Shown piece after piece: positions 28,299 to 37,414 of a stretch of 64,000 nt of DNA. The translations under genes were made by a program, and so were the position numbers. Each line of letters opens with the position of its first letter. The stretch's first letter is position 1. The stretch is taken from NCBI GenBank assembly GCA_963676905.2, contig CAXXVE010000001.1, positions 1,922,001 to 1,986,000 of the forward strand, written 5' to 3'. This DNA comes from Oceanispirochaeta sp963676905. Its GTDB lineage: Bacteria > Spirochaetota > Spirochaetia > DSM-2461. Below the pieces are notes generated by a model. The model had not been told where the DNA came from and made no database searches. It was given only the letters and a program-made list of their open reading frames with translations.

Positions 28299-28327
28299 TT
28301 GACTTTGACATGATATACGTCTAATAT
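28299..28327 (+). promoter_or_regulatory. Promoter of the REC-CheC-cyclase operon
   Basis: TTGACT (28299-28304), 17-nt spacer, TAATAT (28322-28327). A second register, TTGACA with TAATGT, overlaps it. It leaves a leader of about 50 nt before the first ATG. Confidence 0.6.
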
Positions 28328-28383
28328 TAATGTGAGCAGTTGTAATCTGTATTGCAGCTGTATTTTCTGATTTGGGATGGACT

Positions 28384-28761
28384 ATGAAACTTCTTGTCGT
28401 TGACGACTCCAGAGCTGCCAGGATGCTTATTAAATCCATACTCCTTGACTACGATCCTGAAATGGAAATAGAGGAAGCTGAGAATGGAGCTCTTGCGGTT
28501 GATAAATACGGACAGTTCGGGCCGGATCTTGTTATTCTTGACCTGACAATGCCTGTTATGGACGGCTTTACTGCCCTTGAGAAGATCCGACAGCAGGACC
28601 CTGAGGCTCTGGTTGTGATTCTTACTGCCGATGTTCAGACAAAGTCAGTTGAACGCTGTATGGACGCCGGGGCCTTTAAGGTGCTTAAGAAACTCCCCGA
28701 CAAAAAAGTTGTCTATGCCCTCCTGGATGAACTGACCTCCAGAGATTCCGGAGTCAGCTGA
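28384..28761 (+). CDS. Stand-alone CheY-like receiver
   Basis: 125 residues, a single receiver domain: acidic pair Asp7-Asp8, phosphoacceptor Asp53 in LVILDLTMPVMDG, Thr in VVILTADV, and a conserved lysine in the KVLKKLP segment. There is no output domain, so it acts by binding a partner. It is followed, with a 1-nt TGATG overlap, by a CheC-type phosphatase that probably dephosphorylates it, and then by a diguanylate cyclase that may be the output. A TTG codon four residues upstream is in frame, but the ATG is the better start. Confidence 0.93.
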   Translation: MKLLVVDDSRAARMLIKSILLDYDPEMEIEEAENGALAVDKYGQFGPDLVILDLTMPVMDGFTALEKIRQQDPEALVVILTADVQTKSVERCMDAGAFKVLKKLPDKKVVYALLDELTSRDSGVS

Positions 28762-29390
28762 TGAGCCGGGTTAAACTGTCCGAGATGGAGCTGGACGCAC
28801 TGCAGGAAACTATGAATATCTCCTTCGGTTCGGCGGCTGCCGATCTGGCCGAGGTTATGGATATCTTTATCCATCTCACTGTACCGGATATTACGTCGGT
28901 CAGTGCACGGAAGCTTCCCCATTTCATCAACAGTGAAATTGATGATTTCCCTACAAGCAGTGTTGTTGAGCAGAAGTACTACGGAGATTTCAAGGGGATT
29001 GCATTTCTTGTATTTCCCTACGGCAATGAGAAGGATCTGATCTCTTTCTTCAATGGAAATGACAGGGAAAAATTGAAATCCGATCAGCTTCTTGAACTGG
29101 AGAATGAGGTTCTTCTTGAGGTTAGCAATATTCTTCTTGGCGCCTGTGTAGGAAAAATCTTCGAAATGCTGGAGAGCAGTATTCACTATGATCCTCCCCA
29201 GATACTCACAGGAAAGGATTTTGATAAGGCCTTTATTGAATCTGAACTTGACTCGAGGGATCTGGCTATCACAATGAAGACCTGTTTCTCCTTTGAGGAC
29301 AGGGACACCAGGGGCTATCTTGTTCTGATCAACAGTCAGGAGTCTATCCCCTATTTGAAAAAAGCATTATCTCGATTTATTGGAGCGTAA
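28761..29390 (+). CDS. CheC-type phosphatase
   Basis: 209 residues. Two phosphatase half-motifs of the CheC/CheX/FliY kind are visible: Asp12, Glu16 and Asn19 with Pro42, and a second ELENEV-LLEVSN segment near residues 90-105 followed by a Pro about 22 residues on. The family removes phosphate from CheY-like receivers. The gene starts on the last base of the receiver gene and ends 5 nt before the cyclase, which argues for one functional unit. Length agrees with CheC. The sequence is diverged enough that it may serve this local receiver rather than the main chemotaxis CheY (inference). Confidence 0.85.
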   Translation: MSRVKLSEMELDALQETMNISFGSAAADLAEVMDIFIHLTVPDITSVSARKLPHFINSEIDDFPTSSVVEQKYYGDFKGIAFLVFPYGNEKDLISFFNGNDREKLKSDQLLELENEVLLEVSNILLGACVGKIFEMLESSIHYDPPQILTGKDFDKAFIESELDSRDLAITMKTCFSFEDRDTRGYLVLINSQESIPYLKKALSRFIGA

Positions 29391-29395
29391 AAAAT

Positions 29396-30328
29396 TTGGA
29401 ACGGCAAATCCTGGATATTCTGAATACAGGTATAGTCATTCTGGACAGCAGGTATCAGGTGGTTCTGTGGAACCACTGGATGGAAATCAACAGCGGTATG
29501 GGGAGAGAAGATATTGAAGGAACTCTCCTTTTCAAACATTTCCCCCAGTTGAATACCCCCTTTTTCATCAGAAGCATCAAGTCTGTCCTGAAATTCAACA
29601 ACTATGTCTATCTCTCGCAAAAGCTGCATACCTATCTGTTTCCCTTTCCCGCAAGAGGAATATATGCAAAAGAGTATGATTATATGCAGCAGAGCTGTTC
29701 TCTCATCCCCCTGGATGAGAACGGCGAAAAACTGATTGTTCTGACCGTACAGAATGTCACAGAGACTGTCTATCTGGAACAGAATCTCAGAGATCTGACC
29801 CGTCTGGACGGTCTTACGGGTATTTTCAACAGGCGCTATCTGGACAAAAGGCTGGATGAGGAGTTTCTGCGCTACAAACGGAGCGGACGTTCATACTGCC
29901 TGATCATGCTGGATATTGATGACTTCAAACAGGTCAATGATACCTATGGCCATCCTTTTGGTGATGTGGTTATCAGGGAGCTGGCCCAGCTCTGCAGCGA
30001 AGGTATCCGGGGCAGTGATATTGTCGCGCGCTTCGGAGGTGAGGAGTTTTCCATCGTCCTTCTGGACACCGAGGGTGAAGGGGCAATGGTCTTTGCCGAA
30101 CGCCTCCGCAAACGGGTGGAGCAGTACAGCTTCAATAAAGATGGAGTCTCCCATTCAATAACAGCCAGTCTGGGAGTCTCTGCTGTTTCCCCGGGCATGG
30201 AGGATTCCAGGGAGATGATTGAGCAGGCCGACAAGGCCCTTTATGCCTCAAAGGAGAGCGGTAAGAACTGCGCCACCCTCTATCAGGACGATCTGCACAA
30301 GGAAAAACCAAACAAGGCATTCTATTAA
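29396..30328 (+). CDS. PAS-GGDEF diguanylate cyclase
   Basis: 310 residues with an N-terminal PAS domain (about 1-125) and a GGDEF domain (135-300). The active-site loop is intact: ARFGGEEFSIVLL, with the start motif DGLTGIFNRRYLD and DIDDFKQVNDTYGH. It should make cyclic di-GMP from two GTP. No RxxD inhibitory site immediately before the loop is obvious. A TTG start is inferred because GGAG lies ten bases before it and no ATG is available nearby. It is the third gene of the receiver-CheC-cyclase operon, linking a phospho-receiver signal to second messenger output. Confidence 0.92.
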   Translation: MERQILDILNTGIVILDSRYQVVLWNHWMEINSGMGREDIEGTLLFKHFPQLNTPFFIRSIKSVLKFNNYVYLSQKLHTYLFPFPARGIYAKEYDYMQQSCSLIPLDENGEKLIVLTVQNVTETVYLEQNLRDLTRLDGLTGIFNRRYLDKRLDEEFLRYKRSGRSYCLIMLDIDDFKQVNDTYGHPFGDVVIRELAQLCSEGIRGSDIVARFGGEEFSIVLLDTEGEGAMVFAERLRKRVEQYSFNKDGVSHSITASLGVSAVSPGMEDSREMIEQADKALYASKESGKNCATLYQDDLHKEKPNKAFY

Positions 30329-30357
30329 AAAAAGCCCGGTATCAACCGGGCTTTTTT
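30327..30357. terminator. Bidirectional terminator between cyclase and putP
   Basis: AGCCCGGT (30333-30340), 4-nt loop, ACCGGGCT (30345-30352), flanked by A and T runs. It ends both convergent transcripts. Confidence 0.95.
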
Positions 30358-30384
30358 ATGACTCAATCAAGTATGAAGCTCATC

Positions 30385-31842
30385 TTACAGATGAACGTCA
30401 GCGTTGGTTTCATCGAAAATCGCAAGGGTCTCTTCCGAGGGTTTCTCTGTCAGCAGGCTGACAATGATAACCGCTATAAATGACAGAATGAATCCGGGAA
30501 GGAGTTCATAGAAGTACTCCCCTTCGATGGATATGTAGTTCTTTACAACAAAAATTGTAACAGAACCGACGACCATTCCTGCCAGTGCTCCCCATTTGGT
30601 CATGCCTCTCCAGGTCAGGGCCAGAATAACAAGGGGACCGAAGGCTGCACCGAATCCGCCCCAGGCGTAACCAACCATATTGAGGATGGTTCCCGAGTCG
30701 GTGGAGGCAATGATAAAAGCCAGGAGGGCAAAACCTACAACACCCAGACGGCTGATAAGCTCTTTGGTCTTGTCGTTCTTCTTCTGGATAAAGGGAATAT
30801 CCTCTGTCAGAGACGATGTGAGAACCAGAAGCTGCGAGTCGGCAGTGGACATTACAGCCGCCAGTACCGCTGCCAGAACAAATCCGGCGAACACGGGGTG
30901 GAAGAGGGCTGTTGTCAGGGCGAGGAAGACTCTTTCACTGTTTCCGTCGGGTCCGCTTACACCGGGGAGGTGGGAAAATGAGTCGAATCCGATTCCGATA
31001 AGGCCGATGCCTGTAGCCAGAATCAGTGTGAGGGCCATCCATGTAATACCGATGCGTCTAGCGCTCTTTACGGACTTAACATCCCTGATTCCGATAAACC
31101 GGGCCAGAATATGGGGCTGTCCGAAGTAACCGAATCCCCACGCCAGCAGGGATATGGCTGTGATCCATCCTGTTGAGAACTTGAAGGCCGCGGGGTTTAC
31201 TGATGAGATTTCAACTCCCGTTCCGCTTATAGCTGCAAAGCCGAGGAGGGCACAGAATACAAGGGCGGCAAGCATCAGGAGTCCCTGAATCAGGTCGGTC
31301 CAGCAGACAGCCATGTATCCGCCCAGAAAGGTATAGGAAACAACAACCAGAGTTGTCACGATGAGTCCTACTTCTTCGGAGGCACCGAAGCTGTGGGCAA
31401 AGAGGAGAGTTCCCCCTTTCAGCCCTGAGGCCACATAGAGGGTGAAGAAGAAGAGAATTACAAGTGTGGAAACAATCTTGAGTACACCGGATTTGTCGTC
31501 GAATCTGCTTCCGATAAAGCTTGGAAGGGTAACGGCATTCATTTTTTCAGTCATGGACCTGAGTCGGCCGGCAACGATAAGCCAGTTGAAATAGGCTCCG
31601 ATCAGAAGTCCAACGGAGATCCATACACCCTCTACAAGACCGCTTGCAAACACGGCTCCGGGAAGACCGAGAAGGAGCCAGCTGGACATGTCCGAGGCAC
31701 CGGCGGAGATAGCCGATGTCATGGGGCCGATAGTTCTTCCTCCGATGAGAAAGTCCTCATTCGTATTTGTCTTTTTCATTGAATAGTAACCGATGCCCAG
31801 CATCAGTATCAGATACAGTGCAAACTGCACGTAGAGAATCAT
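30385..31842 (-). CDS. putP: Sodium/proline symporter
   Basis: 485 residues, about thirteen membrane spans, of the sodium:solute symporter family. PutP-like hallmarks include DFLIGGRTIGPMTSAISAGASDMSSWLLLGLPG near the N-terminus, GYFGQPHILARFIG, and STADSQLLVLTSSLTEDI. It imports L-proline with sodium; a related substrate cannot be excluded. AGGAGTG precedes the ATG. It is monocistronic and divergent from the ribokinase gene. No proline catabolic gene is adjacent, so uptake may be for osmoprotection or general nutrition. Confidence 0.93.
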   Translation of the reverse strand: MILYVQFALYLILMLGIGYYSMKKTNTNEDFLIGGRTIGPMTSAISAGASDMSSWLLLGLPGAVFASGLVEGVWISVGLLIGAYFNWLIVAGRLRSMTEKMNAVTLPSFIGSRFDDKSGVLKIVSTLVILFFFTLYVASGLKGGTLLFAHSFGASEEVGLIVTTLVVVSYTFLGGYMAVCWTDLIQGLLMLAALVFCALLGFAAISGTGVEISSVNPAAFKFSTGWITAISLLAWGFGYFGQPHILARFIGIRDVKSVKSARRIGITWMALTLILATGIGLIGIGFDSFSHLPGVSGPDGNSERVFLALTTALFHPVFAGFVLAAVLAAVMSTADSQLLVLTSSLTEDIPFIQKKNDKTKELISRLGVVGFALLAFIIASTDSGTILNMVGYAWGGFGAAFGPLVILALTWRGMTKWGALAGMVVGSVTIFVVKNYISIEGEYFYELLPGFILSFIAVIIVSLLTEKPSEETLAIFDETNADVHL

Positions 31843-31964
31843 AGAGTCACTCCTGAGTTTGGTTTTGATTCATTTTTTATATGAACTGTAAGGCTTAATG
31901 ATAAGTGCCATGAAATTATATGTCAATTGCATCGTATATTTATGCAGTTCCTGTTCACTGATAG

Positions 31965-31978
31965 CCCTGAATTCAGGG
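31965..31978. promoter_or_regulatory. Perfect 14-bp palindrome between putP and ribokinase gene
   Basis: CCCTGAATTCAGGG is fully self-complementary and lies about midway in the 243-nt divergent region. It could be an operator for either gene. No confident -35/-10 pair was identified next to it. Confidence 0.35.
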
Positions 31979-32085
31979 ATGAAAACTTCAATACTTCTGA
32001 AATACTGTATAAATAAATACTTTTTGGTGGCTTTTAACTTTAAATTCTACTTGTGACATAAGTGAAAATCTAATAAATTGAACTC

Positions 32086-32964
32086 ATGAAAATTCTGAAT
32101 TACGGATCTCTGAATATTGATATTGTATATAAGGTCTCCCATATTGTGAAACCGGGAGAGACCATCCCCGCCTCCGATGTAGAAATGAACGGAGGCGGTA
32201 AAGGGGCCAATCAGTCTGTTGCTCTTGCCAAGGCCGGGGCACAGATATGGCATGGCGGAACCATCGGACATGATGGTGATATGCTTCTTGATCTATTGGG
32301 AAAATTCGGTGTTCATACCGATTATATCCGGCGGTACGACGGCATTACGGGACAGGCTATTATCCAGGTTTCCGATGAGGGCCAGAATTCCATAGTTCTG
32401 GTGGGCGGCGGTAACCGCAGCAACACGAAAGAACATGTGGATGAGACTCTCTCCCACTTCGGCGAGGGGGACTATCTTGTTCTCCAGAACGAAATCAACC
32501 TGACCTCCTATGTCATAGAGAAGGCCTGGGAGAAGGGGATGAAGGTCTGCCTGAATCCCGCACCCTACACAGCCGATGTAAAAACATGGCCTCTGGACAA
32601 GCTGGAGCTTCTTGTTGTGAATGAGATCGAAGGGCAGGATCTTGCGGGAGAGGAGGGGAGTTTTGAAGAGACTCTGGACCGCCTGACCGCAGCCTATCCC
32701 GGGATGAGTATTCTCCTGACTGCCGGCAAGGCAGGTTCCTGGTTCGGCAGAGACGGGGAACGGGAATTTGTTCCCATTGTGGAAACACCGGTTGTGGATA
32801 CCACTGCAGCAGGAGACACATTCTTCGGATACTTTCTGGCAAGCCGTATTGAGGGCATGGGAGTCCGTGAGTCAATGGAACGGGCCACAAGAGCCTCATC
32901 CATAACAGTCTCACGCCCCGGGGCAATGGACTCCATTCCCTTTGTCAGGGAGCTTGAGAAGTAA
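32086..32964 (+). CDS. rbsK: Ribokinase-like PfkB-family sugar kinase
   Basis: 292 residues. N-terminal GSLNIDIVYKV and GGGKGANQSVALAKAG are the first PfkB signature, and VDTTAAGDTFFGYFLA near residue 245 is the second, with the catalytic Asp. Ribokinase phosphorylates ribose to ribose 5-phosphate with ATP. Close sequence character to RbsK is clear, although kinases for other pentoses or nucleosides share these motifs. A nucleoside hydrolase that would release ribose is encoded at 47006-47914, so the two may act in one salvage route (inference). No convincing ribosome site precedes the ATG. No sugar transporter is adjacent. Confidence 0.85.
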   Translation: MKILNYGSLNIDIVYKVSHIVKPGETIPASDVEMNGGGKGANQSVALAKAGAQIWHGGTIGHDGDMLLDLLGKFGVHTDYIRRYDGITGQAIIQVSDEGQNSIVLVGGGNRSNTKEHVDETLSHFGEGDYLVLQNEINLTSYVIEKAWEKGMKVCLNPAPYTADVKTWPLDKLELLVVNEIEGQDLAGEEGSFEETLDRLTAAYPGMSILLTAGKAGSWFGRDGEREFVPIVETPVVDTTAAGDTFFGYFLASRIEGMGVRESMERATRASSITVSRPGAMDSIPFVRELEK

Positions 32965-32989
32965 GCAGGCCATTCCTGTACCGTTTTGA

Positions 32990-33018
32990 ATCCGGCATCC
33001 GGATATAGGATGCCGGAT
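32990..33018. terminator. Hairpin between convergent ribokinase and acyl-CoA ligase genes
   Basis: ATCCGGCATCC (32990-33000) and GGATGCCGGAT (33008-33018) form a perfect 11-bp stem with a 7-nt loop. There is no strong T run on either side, so terminator function is likely but not certain. Confidence 0.6.
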
Positions 33019-33027
33019 CTGAGCAGA

Positions 33028-34992
33028 CTATTTTTTCTTCTTCTTGTCCTTGTTCCTGATTTTTTCAGTCTCACTCATAAGCTTGTCTATCATGTTCTTG
33101 TACTTGTCTTCAACATATTTACGTTTGACCTTCAGTGTCTGGGTGAGCTCCTTGCCGATGGAAAAGTCATTCTTTACAGGAAGTATCTTTGTGATGAATT
33201 CAAAGGGCTTGAATCCCTGTTCCTTTGAGATAAGCTGGTTGACCTCCTTCATAATCACCTCGTAGATGTGGTCATGTTCGATGGAGTCCTTTCCGCTCAT
33301 CGGAATCTCTGCGTCCTTAAGTTTCAGCTGGGCTGCCAGCTTCATCAGCTCCTCCTCGTTGACCGCAACAATGGCTGAAAGCTGTTTCTGGTCCTGACCG
33401 AGAACTACGGCATGGTCTATATAGAGGCTCTCCTTCATCTTGTCCTCGATGGCCTCGGGTTCCACATTCTCGCCCCCCATCAGCACGATGGTATCTTTGG
33501 CCCGGCCCACAATTATAAACTCTCCGTTTTCAGACTGAACCGCGAGATCCCCTGTATTCAGCCAGCCTTCATCATCCAGAACCGCTGCCGTCGCTTCGGG
33601 GTTCTTGTAGTAGCCTTTCATTACCTGTGGGCCGCGGCAGTAGAGTACTCCCTTCTCTCCGATGCCGGCAGGAGTTCCGTCCTCCCTTCTTATCACGACC
33701 TCTGTGTTGTCAAAGGGGACACCCGTGGAGCCGAATGTGTTCCGGGCAAAGGTTCTTGAGAGAATACCGGGTGCGCACTCGGTCATCCCGTAGGCATTGG
33801 CAATCTTTATTCCAAGGGCATTGAACAGTTCATCCAGGTACTTGGGCAGGGACCCCGCGGCGGAGGTCGCTCCCCGGAGCCGTCCCCCCACCTTCTCTCT
33901 GAAAGGTTTAAAGAGAAGCCCAGCCATAAGGTGGCCGGGGGTCATCAGAATCAGAAGCAGGAGATGGTAGAACCAGGAGAGGCCCCTCCTGAAGGCCGAA
34001 CGCCTGTTGAGGCGGATATAGCATCCCCGTAGGTAGTGTCTGGAGCTCAGGTACACCTGATTGACCTTGATGAAGAAGAAGATCAGGTTCCGCTTAACGA
34101 AGCCCATCTCGCTGAGGGCCCGGATCAGCTTCTGGTAGATTGACTCCCAGACCCGGGGAACCGAGATCAGAATTTCAGGTTTGATCCGCAGCAGGTCCGA
34201 GGCGAAACGGCCGGCCGAGGAGTAGACTATTGTCAGTGCGCAGACCATGGCGCAGTACTCGAAGGTACGCTCATAGACGTGCCATGAGGGGAGCATTACG
34301 ACACTGCGCTCCGCCCTTTCCGGATCAATTTCAAGACGGGGTGTGTTCGCTTCCACATTCTGGAGGAAGTTTCTGTGGGTCAGCATGACTCCTTTGGGGT
34401 TGCCTGTGGTTCCCGAAGTGTAGACTATTGTGAGCAGGTCGTCTTCGTTGATCTCCTCCATAAGTTTCTCCACCTGATCGGGGTTTTCGGCAAGAGCTTC
34501 TTCACCCATTGCGGTGATTTCACTGTATGAGATCAGCATCTTGAGAATATCTTTCGGCAGGTCTGTATCCTCCACTGCTTCAAGAACGATAATCTTCCGG
34601 CACTGTTTCCAGTCCTCCTTTTCAAAGACAGGGAGAATGTCATGGAGCTGTTTCATTGTCTCCAGAATCAGAAAGGCCGAATCGGAGTGTTTGTATATAA
34701 ACTGTATTTCCCTGGGTGTCGTGTCGGAGCCGCGGGGAACCGATACAGCCCCCAGAGCCATCAGGGCCATGTCTGTCGAGATCCACTCGTAGCGGTTGTT
34801 CATAAAAAAACCGACATGATCCGACTTGCCTATGCCCAGACGGCCGAAGCCGGCAGTAAGAACCCTTATAAATCGGGTGAACTCGGCAAAGTTGATCTTC
34901 TCTTCCCCCTTCCTGGTCCGGAACTGGTGGGATATTCTGTCGGGATATTTTTTTACAGTGTCGAAGGGTATTTCCAGAATGGATTTATACAT
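33028..34992 (-). CDS. fadD: Long-chain fatty-acid-CoA ligase
   Basis: 654 residues of the adenylate-forming family. The AMP-binding loop TIVYTSGTTGNPKGVMLTH lies near residue 190. NAYGMTECAPG is the A5 motif, GWLNTGDLA the A7 motif, and GRAKDTIVLMGGENVEPEAIE the A8 hinge. Length and the insert between the first two motifs, with a hydrophobic patch (FYHLLLLILMTPGHL), fit long-chain acyl-CoA synthetases that associate with membrane. It activates fatty acids with ATP and CoA. The C-terminus is strongly basic (KDKKKKK). The second ATG is preferred because AAAGGA lies at correct distance; the first (34998) overlaps that site. Confidence 0.92.
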   Translation of the reverse strand: MYKSILEIPFDTVKKYPDRISHQFRTRKGEEKINFAEFTRFIRVLTAGFGRLGIGKSDHVGFFMNNRYEWISTDMALMALGAVSVPRGSDTTPREIQFIYKHSDSAFLILETMKQLHDILPVFEKEDWKQCRKIIVLEAVEDTDLPKDILKMLISYSEITAMGEEALAENPDQVEKLMEEINEDDLLTIVYTSGTTGNPKGVMLTHRNFLQNVEANTPRLEIDPERAERSVVMLPSWHVYERTFEYCAMVCALTIVYSSAGRFASDLLRIKPEILISVPRVWESIYQKLIRALSEMGFVKRNLIFFFIKVNQVYLSSRHYLRGCYIRLNRRSAFRRGLSWFYHLLLLILMTPGHLMAGLLFKPFREKVGGRLRGATSAAGSLPKYLDELFNALGIKIANAYGMTECAPGILSRTFARNTFGSTGVPFDNTEVVIRREDGTPAGIGEKGVLYCRGPQVMKGYYKNPEATAAVLDDEGWLNTGDLAVQSENGEFIIVGRAKDTIVLMGGENVEPEAIEDKMKESLYIDHAVVLGQDQKQLSAIVAVNEEELMKLAAQLKLKDAEIPMSGKDSIEHDHIYEVIMKEVNQLISKEQGFKPFEFITKILPVKNDFSIGKELTQTLKVKRKYVEDKYKNMIDKLMSETEKIRNKDKKKKK

Positions 34993-35241
34993 ATGCATTT
35001 CCTTTTTTTTCCTCTGTCCAAACCTGTTTCACAGAAAAGGCCGGAGGGCGAATCCAGAGTCTCTACTATATGTTATAAACCATTCCGGCGCCGGTGGGTG
35101 ATTTTAAGGGCTGATTTTCGATTTTTCCCGGCGGTTCAGGCAGGACCCTGGAGAAGGGGTTCCTCATAACCTGTTTTTTTGCTGTTCTCCGGGGGCCGGA
35201 TTTATTATTTTGACACTAAGAGAGTGGAAGGAGGGTCTTTT

Positions 35242-35559
35242 ATGGCAGCACTGCCCCCGGGATTTGAAGATCTCGTCAACAGCAGCGAACTACCTGTGCT
35301 TGTGGACTTTTATGCGGACTGGTGCGGTCCCTGCAAGATGGTAAGCCCTGTGATCGCCGCACTGGCAAAAGAGTACAAGGGACGGATTGTCACGGTGAAA
35401 ATCAACACCGAAAAGAAGCAGGATGTGGCCCGGCGTTACGGAATCCAGTCCATACCTACAATTATGCTCTTTTATAAGGGGCAGCAGCTGATGCGTCTGC
35501 AGGGGGCCTATCCCTACGATGCTCTCAAGGCGGAGCTTGACCGATCCCTGCCCCGATAG
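35242..35559 (+). CDS. trxA: Thioredoxin
   Basis: 105 residues with the redox motif DFYADWCGPCKM and the cis-proline stretch IQSIPTIMLFYKG. Cytoplasmic, no signal peptide. It reduces protein disulfides and is recycled by thioredoxin reductase, which is not in this window. GGAGG eight bases before the ATG fixes the start, although the frame is open for 21 codons upstream. It precedes the hemolysin III gene by about 120 nt on the same strand and may be cotranscribed. Confidence 0.93.
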   Translation: MAALPPGFEDLVNSSELPVLVDFYADWCGPCKMVSPVIAALAKEYKGRIVTVKINTEKKQDVARRYGIQSIPTIMLFYKGQQLMRLQGAYPYDALKAELDRSLPR

Positions 35560-35681
35560 ATTTCCACTATACGGGGGCTTTTCCTCTGGGCAAAAGGTAC
35601 TAATTCATCTTTCTCTGATTGTCTGTCCCCCGCAGTGCAGATAGAATGCATCTATATTTACGAAATAACCGGAGGCCCTTC

Positions 35682-36359
35682 TTGAACAGTATAGCCCGCT
35701 GGCTCGATACACATATCACTCTGCACAGCCATGACTCCCCGAAAGAGGAGCTGGCCAACTCCGTCACCCATGGGTTCGGAGCCGTTCTTTCGGTTGCCGC
35801 CCTCGTTATAATGCTTGTCTCTGCGGCGGGAGCTTCTGCCGGAACCCATATAGCCCTGACTGTTTTCGGCATTTCCATGATCCTCAGCTACACGTCCTCC
35901 GCTGTCTACCATATGATAAGACCCTCAAGCCTGAAACGGTTCCTTAGAATTCTGGATCATGTAAATATCTATATTCTTATTGCAGGTACCTATACGCCTT
36001 TCTGTATGGCCCTGCCCGATTCCCGCAGAAATCTCCTGCTTGTCATTGTCTGGTCCATCGTTGTCCTGGGCACCGTGTTCAAGCTTGTTTTCTGGGGAAG
36101 GATGAAGGTGCTCCACACCCTTATCTATCTGGCCATGGGCTGGATTGTTGTATTCTTTATCAATGATTTCATCGCGGCCTTCCCTGTGGAGTCTCTCTAC
36201 TGGATGCTGGCGGGAGGCCTCTCCTATACCATTGGGACAATCTTTTATGCCATGAAGAAAATGCCCTTCTACCATGCTGTGTGGCATCTTTTTGTTCTGG
36301 CCGGCTCCGCCTTCTTCTTCGGTGGAATCTATATAACCGTACTGCCCCTGATCGTTTAG
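35682..36359 (+). CDS. Hemolysin III/adiponectin-receptor family membrane protein
   Basis: 225 residues with seven predicted membrane spans. Family marks are EELANSVTHGFGAVLSV at the start, SAVYHM in the second span, LDHVNIYILIAGTYTPF, and FYHAVWHLFVLAG near the end. The conserved Ser and His residues match the zinc site of the alkaline ceramidase-like superfamily. A role in lipid or membrane homeostasis is plausible; haemolysis is only a historical name. A TTG start is chosen because GGAGG lies six bases upstream and yields the usual family length; upstream in-frame ATG at 35646 lacks a ribosome site. Confidence 0.85.
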   Translation: MNSIARWLDTHITLHSHDSPKEELANSVTHGFGAVLSVAALVIMLVSAAGASAGTHIALTVFGISMILSYTSSAVYHMIRPSSLKRFLRILDHVNIYILIAGTYTPFCMALPDSRRNLLLVIVWSIVVLGTVFKLVFWGRMKVLHTLIYLAMGWIVVFFINDFIAAFPVESLYWMLAGGLSYTIGTIFYAMKKMPFYHAVWHLFVLAGSAFFFGGIYITVLPLIV

Positions 36360-36382
36360 TCTCCCCACTCTTCAGCACTGTT

Positions 36383-36412
36383 CCTGCCGGTTGTGTCAAT
36401 TGTACCGGCAGG
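36383..36412 (+). terminator. Hairpin after hemolysin III gene
   Basis: CCTGCCGGT (36383-36391) and ACCGGCAGG (36404-36412), perfect 9-bp stem, 12-nt loop, no T run. Possible terminator. Confidence 0.5.
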
Positions 36413-36561
36413 TATAAATAACAGGCTTACAACACATTTATGTCTGAAATCTCACACTGCCGGGGCCCTGCTGATCTTCTTAAATCAGCAATACGGTGAA
36501 ATTTAAGCATTTTTATCAGGGTGGTATGCATTTTGCACTTCTGTCTGTACTGGAGGCAAAA

Positions 36562-36870
36562 ATGGTATTTCCCCCGAAACCCCTTGGATTTGTTAAAGAG
36601 GGACTCAACAGAATGGGACAGGAGATCTCCCATGTCTATGAGGATCTTATCTTTCCCGACCACTCGGCCTATCTGATTCAGTTCGCCCGTGAGAACCACG
36701 AGCTTAACCTCTACTTCAACAGCGAATGCCCCGACGATGAGCGTATCAAGCTGAAGGACAAGCTGATCTCGGAACTGGCAGGCAATATCGGATTCTCCCT
36801 GAATTTTACAGGCAGCTTCACGATGGAGCAGGCTGAGGATGAAGAGATTAAACTGACTTTTTCAGCCTGA
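36562..36870 (+). CDS. Small conserved-looking protein of unknown function
   Basis: 102 residues, not recognised. The start is set by GGAGG five bases before the ATG; the frame is open 22 codons further up. Composition is normal coding (balanced acidic and basic residues, no long low-complexity run). The protein lacks a signal peptide or membrane span and has an alpha/beta pattern (HVYEDLIFPDHSAYLIQF, ELNLYFNSECPDDERIKLK). A strand-rich C-terminus ends in EEIKLTFSA. It stands between the hemolysin III gene and the polyferredoxin gene with gaps on both sides, so context gives no function. Confidence 0.65.
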   Translation: MVFPPKPLGFVKEGLNRMGQEISHVYEDLIFPDHSAYLIQFARENHELNLYFNSECPDDERIKLKDKLISELAGNIGFSLNFTGSFTMEQAEDEEIKLTFSA

Positions 36871-36988
36871 GATCCACAGGATACGGTTCCTTTGCGATCA
36901 CTCTTCTGTCTCCCGGCTGCCGCATTTATGAGCTGGAACTCATTGCCATATTGAACTTCTGCCCTTATCATTGAGGAGCGGAGGAGAT

Positions 36989-37414
36989 ATGGCCCATTCA
37001 ATTGTATCCGGATGCATAGGCTGCGGAGCCTGTCGAAAGATCTGTCCCACATCAGCCGTTTCAGGCTCAATTAAAGAACTCCACATTATCGAAGGTGTTC
37101 TCTGTATCGACTGCGGTTCCTGCGGCCGGGTCTGTCCCAAAGGCGCGGTCCGCAACAGCTACGGAGATGCTGTCCCCCGGACGAAGAGGGCCGAGTGGCT
37201 TCAGCCGAGGATTATCCCTGCAAACTGCTACGCCTGTGAAAACTGCGTTGCAGTCTGTCCGGTTCAGGCGCTGGCCATGAAGGACGAACACTCTCCTCTT
37301 ATCCGCAATCATGCTGTACTTGCCAAGTCTGACAAGTGTATTTCCTGCGGCTGGTGCAGGGACAACTGCCAGTTTTCAGCCATTGTAATGGAGGTCCCCG
37401 GTGAAGGTAATTAA
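36989..37414 (+). CDS. Polyferredoxin with four [4Fe-4S] motifs
   Basis: 141 residues. Four CxxCxxCxxxC clusters are present: CIGCGACRKICP, CIDCGSCGRVCP, CYACENCVAVCP, and CISCGWCRDNCQ. The last lacks the usual proline but keeps its cysteines. It is effectively two fused 2[4Fe-4S] ferredoxins. It overlaps the aldehyde ferredoxin oxidoreductase start by 14 nt and is therefore the probable electron acceptor or relay for that enzyme in the cytoplasm. GGAGGA before the ATG at 36989 decides the start. Confidence 0.93.
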   Translation: MAHSIVSGCIGCGACRKICPTSAVSGSIKELHIIEGVLCIDCGSCGRVCPKGAVRNSYGDAVPRTKRAEWLQPRIIPANCYACENCVAVCPVQALAMKDEHSPLIRNHAVLAKSDKCISCGWCRDNCQFSAIVMEVPGEGN

